From positions 1 through 12,043 of the forward strand of contig CAJJUC010000065.1 of the NCBI GenBank assembly GCA_905195005.1: 12,043 nt of DNA. The letters are read 5' to 3'. The notes beneath the pieces were generated by a model. It was not told the origin of the DNA, ran no database searches, and worked only from the letters and a program-made list of their open reading frames with translations. Position 1 is the stretch's first letter. The number at the start of each line of letters is the position of its first letter. The stretch is from an uncultured Eubacteriales bacterium (lineage in GTDB: Bacteria > Bacillota > Clostridia > UMGS1883). Both the position numbers and the translations under genes were made by a program. Positions 1 to 7,245 of the stretch are shown piece after piece.

Positions 1-61
1 AATCCCGAAAGAACGGCTGAGCGGAAATTTAACAAGCATTGGGCGCATGTGTTCGGGTTTG

Positions 62-2032
62 TTATGCCTCAATCATATCGAGCAAATCGCTCTCGCTTAT
101 AACGCGAATGCCGAGCGCGTTTGCCTTTTCAAGCTTGCCGCCCGCCTCCTCGCCGGCAAGAACATAATCGGTTTTTTTGCTTACCGAGGACGACACCTTT
201 CCTCCGTGCTCCTTTATTATATTTCCTGCCTCGGCGCGCGAGAACGTCGGCAGCGTTCCCGTCAGAACAAAGGTTTTGCCTGAAAAAACGCCCTCCTTTT
301 TCTCCGTATGACATTCGAAGTTCACGCCGAAGCTGCGCAATTTTTCCACAATGTCAATATTCTGTGGCTCGGAAAAGAAGTGAATTATGCTGTCGGCAAT
401 TATTCCGCCGACGTCGGGAACGGCTGCAATTTCCCCGGCAGACGCTGCAATAAGCGCGTCAAGCGTTCGGAAATGCAGCGCAAGCTGTGCTGCGCATTTT
501 GCGCCGACATGGCGGATTCCGAGCGCAAATATAAGACGTTCAAGCTCATTGTATCTCGATTTATCGATTGCCGCGATAAGATTGTCGGCGCTCTTTTCAC
601 CCATTTTGTCGAGGGGAATAAGCGCTTCGCGCTCAAGCGCGTACAAATCTGCGGAGGACGAAATAAGTCCGTTATCGAGCAGCTGGTTGACAATTGCCGG
701 TCCCAGCCCCTCTATATCCATTGCCGCACGCGACGCAAAATGAATGATATTGCGCGAAAGCTGCGCCGGGCATTCGCCGCCCGTGCAGCGATATGCCGCT
801 TCGCCCTCCTCGCGGTAGACATCGCCGCCGCAGACGGGGCATTTTTCCGGCATATTGAAAACAATTTCGTTTCCGCTGCGCTTTTCCTTTACAACAGAAA
901 TCACCTCGGGGATTATATCGCCTGCTTTCTGCACAATAACCGTGTCGCCTATTCTTATATCCTTTTCGCGGATATAGTCGATATTGTGCAGCGTTGCGCG
1001 CGAAACGGTTGTTCCGGCAAGGCGAACGCTGTCGAGCACGGCGTTCGGAGTGAGAACTCCCGTTCTTCCGACCTGAACGGCGATGTCGCGCAGAACCGTT
1101 TCCTTTTGCTCCGGCGGATATTTATATGCCACAGCCCAGCGCGGACATTTGACGGTCTGCCCGAGCGCCGCGCGCTGCCGCAGGGAATTTACCTTTATAA
1201 CCGCGCCGTCAATGTCAAAATCAAGCTTGCCGCGGTTTTCACCGATGCGCACAACCTCCGCAAATGCGTCCTCAATTGTTTTATACACCTCGCGGTCGGG
1301 CACAGTTTTAAAACCGAGATATGAAAGATAATCAAGCGCCTCCTTATGGGTTTCGAGCGTTTTTCCCTCAATCCTCTGAACGTTGAACACGAATATATCA
1401 AGCCGCCGCTCCGCCGCAACCGAGCTGTCAAGCTGGCGCAGGCTGCCTGCCGCCGCATTGCGCGGATTTTTAAAGGGCTTCTGCTCGCGCTCCTCGCAAA
1501 GCTCGTTCAGGCGCAGAAAGCTCGAGTGCGGCATATACACCTCGCCGCGTACCTCAATATACGGAAGAGGCTCCTTTAGCTTCAGCGGAATGGTTCGGAT
1601 GGTTTTCAGATTTTCTGTAACATCCTCGCCGGTTATTCCGTCGCCGCGCGTTGAACCGCGGAAAAAATATCCGTCCCTGTATTCAAGCGACACGCTGAGT
1701 CCGTCAATTTTAAGTTCCGTCACATATTCCGCCTTTTCTCCGAGCGTTTCCTCCGTTTTCCGCCCGAAATCAATCACGCTTTCACGGTCGAAAACGTCCG
1801 TCAGGCTCTGCATCTGAACCTCATGCGTAACGGTTTCGAATCCATCGAGAATTTTTCCGCCGATTCTCTGCGTCGGTGAATCGGGCGTTACAAGCTCGGG
1901 GTGCTCCGCCTCCATTTTCTTCAGCTCATTCATAAGCCTGTCGTATTCAAAATCCGAAATTTCTGGCTCGTCCATCGTATAGTAAAGATTGCTGTGATAA
2001 TTAATCAAATCACGCAGCTCATTAATATTCAT
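62..2032 (-). CDS. ligA: NAD-dependent DNA ligase LigA
   Basis: Seals nicks in DNA during replication and repair in the cytoplasm, using NAD+ to adenylate an active-site lysine. The 656 residues follow the full bacterial LigA order. Domain Ia (about 1-60) carries the YHSNLYY and ISDFEYD NMN-binding segments. The adenylation domain has the KIDG motif with catalytic Lys108. An OB fold follows (about 315-390), then a four-cysteine zinc finger (Cys398, 401, 416, 421), helix-hairpin-helix repeats (about 435-560) and a C-terminal BRCT domain (about 581-656) with the FVLTGTL signature. Length is typical and no motif is missing. ATG at 2032 is preferred over an in-frame GTG at 2038, because TGAGG lies 7 nt before the ATG but only 1 nt before the GTG. 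The gene sits just behind an intrinsic terminator and no sigma-A promoter is seen before it. Confidence 0.98.
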   Translation of the reverse strand: MNINELRDLINYHSNLYYTMDEPEISDFEYDRLMNELKKMEAEHPELVTPDSPTQRIGGKILDGFETVTHEVQMQSLTDVFDRESVIDFGRKTEETLGEKAEYVTELKIDGLSVSLEYRDGYFFRGSTRGDGITGEDVTENLKTIRTIPLKLKEPLPYIEVRGEVYMPHSSFLRLNELCEEREQKPFKNPRNAAAGSLRQLDSSVAAERRLDIFVFNVQRIEGKTLETHKEALDYLSYLGFKTVPDREVYKTIEDAFAEVVRIGENRGKLDFDIDGAVIKVNSLRQRAALGQTVKCPRWAVAYKYPPEQKETVLRDIAVQVGRTGVLTPNAVLDSVRLAGTTVSRATLHNIDYIREKDIRIGDTVIVQKAGDIIPEVISVVKEKRSGNEIVFNMPEKCPVCGGDVYREEGEAAYRCTGGECPAQLSRNIIHFASRAAMDIEGLGPAIVNQLLDNGLISSSADLYALEREALIPLDKMGEKSADNLIAAIDKSRYNELERLIFALGIRHVGAKCAAQLALHFRTLDALIAASAGEIAAVPDVGGIIADSIIHFFSEPQNIDIVEKLRSFGVNFECHTEKKEGVFSGKTFVLTGTLPTFSRAEAGNIIKEHGGKVSSSVSKKTDYVLAGEEAGGKLEKANALGIRVISESDLLDMIEA

Positions 2033-2039
2033 ATCCACA

Positions 2040-2044
2040 CCTCA
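2040..2044 (-). promoter_or_regulatory. Ribosome binding site of ligA (decides start)
   Basis: TGAGG on the minus strand, 7 nt before ATG at 2032. It would leave only 1 nt before the alternative GTG at 2038, so it favours the ATG. Confidence 0.7.
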
Positions 2045-2067
2045 ATATCACATTTTCTGTCTGAACA

Positions 2068-2099
2068 CAAAAATGAAGCAGCGGCTTTGCCGCTGCTTC
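2068..2099 (-). terminator. Intrinsic terminator between the repeat protein gene and ligA
   Basis: A perfect 11-bp stem (GAAGCAGCGGC, 2075-2085 paired with 2089-2099) closes a 3-nt loop and is followed on the minus strand by ATTTTTG. It starts 13 bases after the stop codon of the upstream gene and ends about 36 bases before the ligA start, so it either insulates ligA or lets some transcription through. Confidence 0.9.
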
Positions 2100-2112
2100 G
2101 GACTACTCAAAA

Positions 2113-3291
2113 TCAGGCCTTCCATGAGGTTCCGTCACTGAACACAACCTCAAGCACTTTAAGATTCTTTATACCTGCGGCAACGCTTCCGTTTTTAACC
2201 ACCCATGCCGCACGCTTGCTTTCGCACGGGGTCATTTCAAGCTTTTCAACGAAATACGAGCCCGAATTTGTTTCGACAACGTTTCCTGCAGCATCGCATA
2301 TATCAAAATTAACCTTGAAGGACTGAATCCTGCTGTTGCTTACATTTCTGTATTCAAGAACGATGAGCTTCTTTCCGTCCTTATCGGCAAACCAGTAGTT
2401 TATAAAGCCGAGCGGTGAATTTGCCGCCGTTCTCCACGAATCCGTCACCTGAGTGCGCAGATAGTAAAGCATTGAAACATATTCGGATTCCGTTTTTTCA
2501 AGCTTTGTGATTGCATTCTGAACCATTTCAAACGCCGCTTCATACTTCTTTGCTTCGAGCAGCTGCGTTGCTCCGCTCACATCGCCCTTGCCGAACGCCG
2601 CATATGCATAAACCGCCTCATCATAAGCAGAGTACCACCCCTCAGACTTTGCGGCTTCCGCATTTGCGGAAAGGATATCCTTTTTGTTTCCGTCCGCGTC
2701 ATATACAGTTACATATGTTCCGTCGGGCTTTGTTTTTGTCCAGCCGGCATTTAAGTATTTCGAAAGCTCGCTTTCGCTGATAATCTTTGATTCTCCGGCT
2801 TCGTTGTAAACCGTTACCGTTGAATTGCCGGACGGCTCGCTCGGAGCTGAAGCGTCTGTCTTATCCCAGCCGAGCGCCTTGTACATTTCAAACTGATATG
2901 CCGGAACAGTGATTATCGGGCCGTTCGGCAGCAGCATAATCGTAACCTTGTCGCTCGCCGGTGTTTGCGAATCGGTCTTTGTTCCGTCAGTTTTGGTATC
3001 ATCGGTTTTTGGGTCAGCCGATGTCTGCGCTTTCACAAACCAGCCGACTTTTTTATAATCCTCAACCTTGTCGGCGCGAACGGTGATTGTTCTGCCGTCG
3101 GCAGCATACATTTCCACGGGTTTATCCTTAAACCACCCCATTCCCTCGGCAGTGTATGCCGCAACCTGGCTTTCATCAACCTCTATGGTGCGGTTGTCGA
3201 GCGAATAAAGCGTGACATTGGCGGCAAGCGCCGACGCTGCTGTGCAGGCAGTGATTGCAGCCGTCAATACGGCTGTTAACGTTTTTTTCAT
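2113..3291 (-). CDS. Secreted protein with five G-W-ending repeats, unknown function
   Basis: A 392-residue exported protein with no named family that I recognise. Residues 1-24 form a signal peptide with a Lys-Lys start, a hydrophobic core and an ALAA cleavage region. Five repeats of about 28 residues follow (25-53, 58-84, 115-142, 158-184, 192-219). Each starts near V-x-x-Y or an equivalent, has D/N-G or a similar turn, then a hydrophobic stretch, and ends in G-W. A Thr/Asp/Lys-rich linker (about 88-114) separates repeats 2 and 3. An amphipathic helical segment with Glu/Lys/Tyr (about 222-285) leads to a C-terminal, probably beta-rich domain (about 290-392) containing WFADKDG and LEYRNVSN. 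Such repeats suggest binding to the cell wall, polysaccharide or another ligand, but that is inference. ATG at 3291 is chosen over a TTG at 3297 because of ribosome binding site spacing. The gene has its own promoter and terminator, so it appears to be monocistronic. Confidence 0.9.
   Translation of the reverse strand: MKKTLTAVLTAAITACTAASALAANVTLYSLDNRTIEVDESQVAAYTAEGMGWFKDKPVEMYAADGRTITVRADKVEDYKKVGWFVKAQTSADPKTDDTKTDGTKTDSQTPASDKVTIMLLPNGPIITVPAYQFEMYKALGWDKTDASAPSEPSGNSTVTVYNEAGESKIISESELSKYLNAGWTKTKPDGTYVTVYDADGNKKDILSANAEAAKSEGWYSAYDEAVYAYAAFGKGDVSGATQLLEAKKYEAAFEMVQNAITKLEKTESEYVSMLYYLRTQVTDSWRTAANSPLGFINYWFADKDGKKLIVLEYRNVSNSRIQSFKVNFDICDAAGNVVETNSGSYFVEKLEMTPCESKRAAWVVKNGSVAAGIKNLKVLEVVFSDGTSWKA
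2635..3219 (-). repeat. Five tandem protein repeats ending in Gly-Trp
   Basis: Protein-level repeat region covering residues 25-219 of the secreted protein. The G-W closures are at residues 52-53, 83-84, 141-142, 183-184 and 218-219. Spacing is irregular because of a charged linker after copy 2 and a Ser/Pro linker after copy 3. The copies differ enough in sequence to be old duplications rather than a recent DNA-level expansion. Confidence 0.75.
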
Positions 3292-3299
3292 ATTCAAAG

Positions 3300-3304
3300 C
3301 CCCC
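3300..3304 (-). promoter_or_regulatory. Ribosome binding site of the repeat protein (decides start)
   Basis: AAGGGGGC on the minus strand leaves 8 nt to ATG at 3291 but only about 2 nt to the alternative TTG at 3297, so the ATG is the better start. Confidence 0.6.
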
Positions 3305-3322
3305 TTCGCCTTGTATATTAAT

Positions 3323-3351
3323 ATTATAACTCAAATATAATGCAAGGTCAA
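3323..3351 (-). promoter_or_regulatory. Sigma-A promoter of the repeat protein gene
   Basis: TTGACC (3346-3351), a 17-bp spacer and TATAAT (3323-3328) on the minus strand form a near-consensus vegetative promoter. The predicted leader is about 25 nt. It lies in the 79-base gap just after the citrate synthase stop codon, with no clear terminator between them. Confidence 0.88.
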
Positions 3352-3370
3352 TCAATAAATTATTAAATAT

Positions 3371-4738
3371 TTATTTCCGCTCGTTCAGCGGAACATATGC
3401 CCTCTCCGGTGCAACCGAGGTGTACGCCGGGCGGATAATTTTATTCGCGTTCACAAGCTCCTCAATGCGGTGCGCACTCCAGCCGGAAATTCTCGCCGCT
3501 GCGAACACAGGCGTATAAAGCTCCTCGGGCAGATTCATCATCGAATACGCAAAGCCGCTGTAAAAATCGATGTTCGGGCTTACACCCTTATAGATTCTGC
3601 GGCGCTTTCCTATAATATCGGTTGCAAGGCGTGCAACGCTGTTGTAAAGCTCGTATTCGTCGCTGCGCCCTTTTTCCGCCGACAGATAGCCGACATACTG
3701 CTTGAATATTTCCGCACGCGGATCGGACACGGAGTAGACCGCGTGTCCCATTCCGTAGATAAGCCCCGATTTATCGAAAGCCTCCTTTTCAAGAATTTTA
3801 ACGAGGTACGCGCTGACCTCATCGTCATCCTTCCAGTCGGAAACGTGCTTTTTTATGTCCTCAAACATTTTATGAACTTTGATATTCGCTCCGCCGTGCT
3901 TCGGCCCCTTCAGCGAGCAAAGCGACGCTGCCGTTGATGAGTATGTATCCGTGCCTGACGAGGTTACAACATGCGTTGTGAAAGTTGAATTGTTACCGCC
4001 TCCGTGCTCCGCATGAAGAACGAGCGCCATATCGAGCAGACGCGCCTCAAGCGGCGAAAACGACTGATCCGGGCGAAGCAGAAGCAGAATGTTTTCCGCC
4101 GTTGAGTACTTTTTTTCGGGATTGTGAATATACAAGCCCTGCTTCATTATGTAATGGTTGTATGCCTGATATGCATACACCATCAGAAGCGGAAAATTCG
4201 CAATAAGCTGAATCGACTGGCGCAGAACGTTCGGGATTGACAAATCGTTTGCGTTTTTGTCATAGGAATAAAGCGTGAGCACGCTGCGCGCAAGCGAGTT
4301 CATAATGTCGCGGTTCGGCGCTTTCATAACAACATCGCGCACAAAATTCCGCGGCAGCGTTCTGTAGGTCACGAGCAGCTCATTAAATTCCTTCAGCTCC
4401 TCAGCGTTCGGCAGCTCGCCGAATAAAAGCAGGTACACCGTTTCCTCAAACCCGAAGCGGTTGTCCTTTAAAAAGCCGCTGACAATATCGTTGATGTTTA
4501 TTCCGCGGTAATAAAGCTCACCCGGGCAGGGCACGCTTTCCCCGTTTATTATTTTTGAAGAATTTATGGTTGAGATTTCCGTCAGTCCGGTAACAACGCC
4601 CTTTCCGTTCAAATCTCTGAGTCCTCTGTTTACATGATGCTTTTCATAAAGCTCCCGGTCAATCACACCGTTTTTCAGGCATTTTTCCGACAGCGAGAAA
4701 ATTGCGGGCGTTATCTCCGAATAATTCTTTACCGGCAT
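3371..4738 (-). CDS. gltA: Citrate synthase (si-type)
   Basis: Condenses oxaloacetate with acetyl-CoA to form citrate in the cytoplasm, the entry step of the (often incomplete) TCA pathway that supplies 2-oxoglutarate in anaerobes. The 455 residues carry the family motifs: LHAEHGGGNNSTF (241-253), GPKHGGAN with catalytic His281, GMGHAVY with His332, a DPR at 339-341, and NIDFYSG with catalytic Asp391. The N-terminal extension before the core domain is in the range usual for the roughly 450-residue clostridial group. ATG at 4738 has AGGAG 8 nt upstream. The gene has its own strong promoter and a 5' leader with a small dyad; no aconitase or isocitrate dehydrogenase gene is next to it. A 2-methylcitrate synthase activity cannot be excluded from sequence alone. 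Confidence 0.95.
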   Translation of the reverse strand: MPVKNYSEITPAIFSLSEKCLKNGVIDRELYEKHHVNRGLRDLNGKGVVTGLTEISTINSSKIINGESVPCPGELYYRGININDIVSGFLKDNRFGFEETVYLLLFGELPNAEELKEFNELLVTYRTLPRNFVRDVVMKAPNRDIMNSLARSVLTLYSYDKNANDLSIPNVLRQSIQLIANFPLLMVYAYQAYNHYIMKQGLYIHNPEKKYSTAENILLLLRPDQSFSPLEARLLDMALVLHAEHGGGNNSTFTTHVVTSSGTDTYSSTAASLCSLKGPKHGGANIKVHKMFEDIKKHVSDWKDDDEVSAYLVKILEKEAFDKSGLIYGMGHAVYSVSDPRAEIFKQYVGYLSAEKGRSDEYELYNSVARLATDIIGKRRRIYKGVSPNIDFYSGFAYSMMNLPEELYTPVFAAARISGWSAHRIEELVNANKIIRPAYTSVAPERAYVPLNERK

Positions 4739-4768
4739 ACGGTCATCTCCTTTATCTGGTATACGTCA

Positions 4769-4788
4769 CGAAACGCAAATCGGTTTCG
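4769..4788 (-). promoter_or_regulatory. Inverted repeat in the citrate synthase leader
   Basis: CGAAAC and GTTTCG arms (4769-4774 and 4783-4788) separated by 8 nt lie between the predicted transcription start and the ribosome binding site. They could be an operator or a weak leader hairpin. With 6-bp arms, chance is also possible. Confidence 0.35.
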
Positions 4789-4804
4789 AAAATATTATAT
4801 ATTA

Positions 4805-4833
4805 ATTTTACCTTGTATTTTTTAAAAAGTCAA
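4805..4833 (-). promoter_or_regulatory. Sigma-A promoter of citrate synthase
   Basis: TTGACT (4828-4833), 17-bp spacer, TAAAAT (4805-4810) on the minus strand, with A/T-rich flanks. The predicted leader is about 60 nt. It lies about 40 bases beyond the stop codon of the preceding gene. Confidence 0.85.
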
Positions 4834-4871
4834 ATGTTTTTTACGGAAACAGCCTTTACCGACAAAATTTG

Positions 4872-7178
4872 TCAGTCAACGGAATATGCTTCCGTTGCTC
4901 CGCCGGACGAGGTATAAAGCTTGTTTAAGCTGTAGGTCACGCCATTCTGCGTTATATTAAACGTGACATACTTCATCCTTTCAACCTTTTCGGAAAGCGA
5001 GGAAAAGTCCGATTCGTCGGCGAGCGCAATATAACGCACCCCGTTTTTTATGAATGAGAGATTTTCGTTTCCGTTATACACCACGAAAACATTTTTGTTT
5101 TTCGCAATATCCGACAGATAATCGCGGAAAACATCCGATTCGAGAGTGTCGGAAAAAATCGGAGCGTCCTTCAGAAGCACAAAAATGTTTTTTTCGGAAG
5201 CGGAGGAAATTGCAGCCGTCAGCTTGCTCCATTGCTGATTTTTAAGCGAACCTCCGCTCATTACAAGCGACACGGCAAGCGAGTCCGAAAAACGCGTTTC
5301 GCTGTAGCCGTCCGCCGTTAATGGGCTGACGCCGTTCGGGGTGATATCCGAAAGCACTGTGCCGCCCAATATTGCGCTTGCCGAAGCGTCACCCAGCGTT
5401 TTTGCTGCGGCAGCATAGTTTATTCTGCCGAAAAGTGTGTTTACGGGTGCACCGGCAAACACGGTAAAACGATACCCGTCATGCGCGGAGGATTTAAGCC
5501 CGTCACGCGTTACAGCATCGGTCACTGCGGCGCTGCCTGCGCTTCCGCAGCTTACCGATATGCTGCGGCGCACATCACCGCAGGACAGCACAAGCTCGCC
5601 AAAGCCCTCGCGCAGAGCCGTTATTTTTCCGTTGTCAAACGAAAGCAGCGTCAAATCGCATGACGGCTTCAAAAGCGATATGTCGCGCACTTGGGCGGTA
5701 TTTCCGTCTTTATCATAAACGGAAGCAATGCTCTGCGATATGCCCTCCCCCTTTTTCAGGGTTATACTTTTATTGGTAAGGATTCCGTAAACATCGTTTA
5801 TCACGTTAAACACACAGGAGGTCTGCCAAACATCGTTGCAGTACAAATCGGCAACCGTTTCGCCGCCGCTGCCAGCATAAAACACATTATTTTCAATTCT
5901 GCCGCTGCCCTTTGATATAACCCATTTCAGCTCGTACGAATTATCGGACGGCGTGTTGTAGTTCGCATCGTAGGGGATAACATTTATTTTTACGCTGTCC
6001 CCGGCAAGAACGTTGTTTGCCTCGGGCTTCACCTCAAAACCGGCAGCCTTTCCCGGTTCTGCCGATGATGTTACGGCAACTGCATTGATAACCTTTCTGT
6101 TTTCGCTCGGATAATTTACTGTATGAAGCTCGCTGTTGTCAATCGTTTTGCCGACCATTCGCGTTGAGCCGCCGCCGTCCAGGTTCATGGCATTAACGCA
6201 GCCGAGCTCGAGGCATATGTCCGCAAGCGCGTCAAGCGTTACTCCGCGGCTGACGCGCTGCCTGCCGTCCACCGTAATGAGATACACAACCGTGCCGTCG
6301 GCATTTGTTCCCACAGCCGTGCGCGGATTAATTCCGTTTACACTGTGCGTTATTTTCGTTTTCTTGCCGCCCGACAGCAGCATTGTACCGCCGCCGAAAG
6401 CCGTTTTCGCGTTTTCAATCGACGGCGCTGCCGAAACATCGAGCTTGACCTTATCCCCAACGTTCATATTTTCATTTAAGAACGGCGTCATTGAATCGTC
6501 AATCGCGAGAATATACCCGTTTTCGGGAATCGTCACCGTGCCGCCCATGCTTGTGCCCTTTGCCGAAACCGTGCCGTCCGTCACGGTAACGACCGTTATC
6601 CCCTGCGGAAGATACGGCGATGTCCCCCCGTTGTAATCCGCCGTGTACATAAGCAGCGCACCGTAATACTTTGTGGGCTTGTTGATATGCGTCACTGCCA
6701 TAACCGCACCGTTTGCGGCTGAAAGATATGCCGAAAAGCTTATATACGAAAGGCTGAGAGAATTTCCGCTGAGAATACCGGCAGCCATTGTTGACGTGTC
6801 GATATGCGACTGCAAGAGCTTTCCGCCCTTAACTTCAATGCCGAGACTGAAATTCTGCGAGCCGCTGTAATATGAAAAGAAATCCGCATTTGTTGCCGCA
6901 ACAACGCCCGGAACTGTTTTTGCAAGATTATCCATAAGGTCAACCTTGTCGCAGCCGGACGGATTTTTAAGCAGAGAAAGGCTGAGGCTTTCGTTTTTGA
7001 GATCGGCTTCAACGCAGTTGATATTCAGTGCGTAATCCCCGTAAAACCGCCTGATGTTCCGAAGCTTTGCACCGCCGGGCATTTTTGTTTCCGTTGCGTA
7101 GGAATAAATGCCCTCGGCAGCTGCGCCGGACGATATTAAAAACACAGCGGCGCAGAGCGCCGCAATTATTTTCTTCAT
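4872..7178 (-). CDS. Secreted phosphodiester glycosidase-family (NAGPA/DUF2233-like) protein
   Basis: A 768-residue exported protein. A signal peptide occupies residues 1-21 (Lys-Lys start, cleavage near GAAA). The phosphodiester glycosidase domain (about 85-370) shows NADFF (97-101), FGGGTMLLSGG (261-271), NPRTAVG (284-290) and the hallmark NLDGGGSTRMV (332-342). This is the fold of human uncovering enzyme NAGPA, and its bacterial members are thought to act on sugar phosphodiesters of envelope polymers; the substrate here is unknown. Two Ig-like beta domains follow (about 380-460 and 465-545). The C-terminal region (about 565-768) resembles a calcineurin-like metallophosphoesterase with its metal ligands lost. 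ATG at 7178 is chosen because GGGAG lies 9 nt upstream and a signal peptide follows. The open frame extends 85 codons further upstream, but into the neighbouring gene and across the promoter. It has its own promoter. Confidence 0.9.
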   Translation of the reverse strand: MKKIIAALCAAVFLISSGAAAEGIYSYATETKMPGGAKLRNIRRFYGDYALNINCVEADLKNESLSLSLLKNPSGCDKVDLMDNLAKTVPGVVAATNADFFSYYSGSQNFSLGIEVKGGKLLQSHIDTSTMAAGILSGNSLSLSYISFSAYLSAANGAVMAVTHINKPTKYYGALLMYTADYNGGTSPYLPQGITVVTVTDGTVSAKGTSMGGTVTIPENGYILAIDDSMTPFLNENMNVGDKVKLDVSAAPSIENAKTAFGGGTMLLSGGKKTKITHSVNGINPRTAVGTNADGTVVYLITVDGRQRVSRGVTLDALADICLELGCVNAMNLDGGGSTRMVGKTIDNSELHTVNYPSENRKVINAVAVTSSAEPGKAAGFEVKPEANNVLAGDSVKINVIPYDANYNTPSDNSYELKWVISKGSGRIENNVFYAGSGGETVADLYCNDVWQTSCVFNVINDVYGILTNKSITLKKGEGISQSIASVYDKDGNTAQVRDISLLKPSCDLTLLSFDNGKITALREGFGELVLSCGDVRRSISVSCGSAGSAAVTDAVTRDGLKSSAHDGYRFTVFAGAPVNTLFGRINYAAAAKTLGDASASAILGGTVLSDITPNGVSPLTADGYSETRFSDSLAVSLVMSGGSLKNQQWSKLTAAISSASEKNIFVLLKDAPIFSDTLESDVFRDYLSDIAKNKNVFVVYNGNENLSFIKNGVRYIALADESDFSSLSEKVERMKYVTFNITQNGVTYSLNKLYTSSGGATEAYSVD

Positions 7179-7187
7179 GCAAATCAT

Positions 7188-7192
7188 CTCCC
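7188..7192 (-). promoter_or_regulatory. Ribosome binding site of the phosphodiester glycosidase gene (decides start)
   Basis: GGGAG on the minus strand, 9 nt before ATG at 7178. Another in-frame ATG three codons earlier lies directly against this site and could not use it. Confidence 0.75.
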
Positions 7193-7197
7193 ATTTA

Positions 7198-7226
7198 ATT
7201 ATACAGCAAAACATTCTGCATTTCAA
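7198..7226 (-). promoter_or_regulatory. Sigma-A promoter of the phosphodiester glycosidase gene
   Basis: TTGAAA (7221-7226), 17-bp spacer, TATAAT (7198-7203) on the minus strand, placed in the 67-base gap after the pdaA-like stop codon. The leader would be very short, about 15 nt. Confidence 0.88.
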
Positions 7227-7245
7227 TAGGAAAAACATGACTTTG

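Noticed and set aside
1..48. Open frame on the minus strand starting ATG at 48 and running out of the window (16 codons)
   Set aside because: No ribosome binding site at a usable distance, no recognisable residues and too short to judge. It could be the start of the gene after ligA but is not supported.
308..1324. Long open frame of 338 codons on the plus strand
   Set aside because: It lies wholly opposite ligA, which has every family motif. Its translation shows no domain and there is no ribosome binding site; it is a shadow of the ligA codon pattern.
4861..4896. Palindrome GACAAAATTTGTC and a 7-bp AACGGAA/TTCCGTT hairpin near the end of the phosphodiester glycosidase gene as a terminator
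   Set aside because: Neither is followed by a T run on the minus strand, and the second lies inside the coding region. No terminator is called for this gene.
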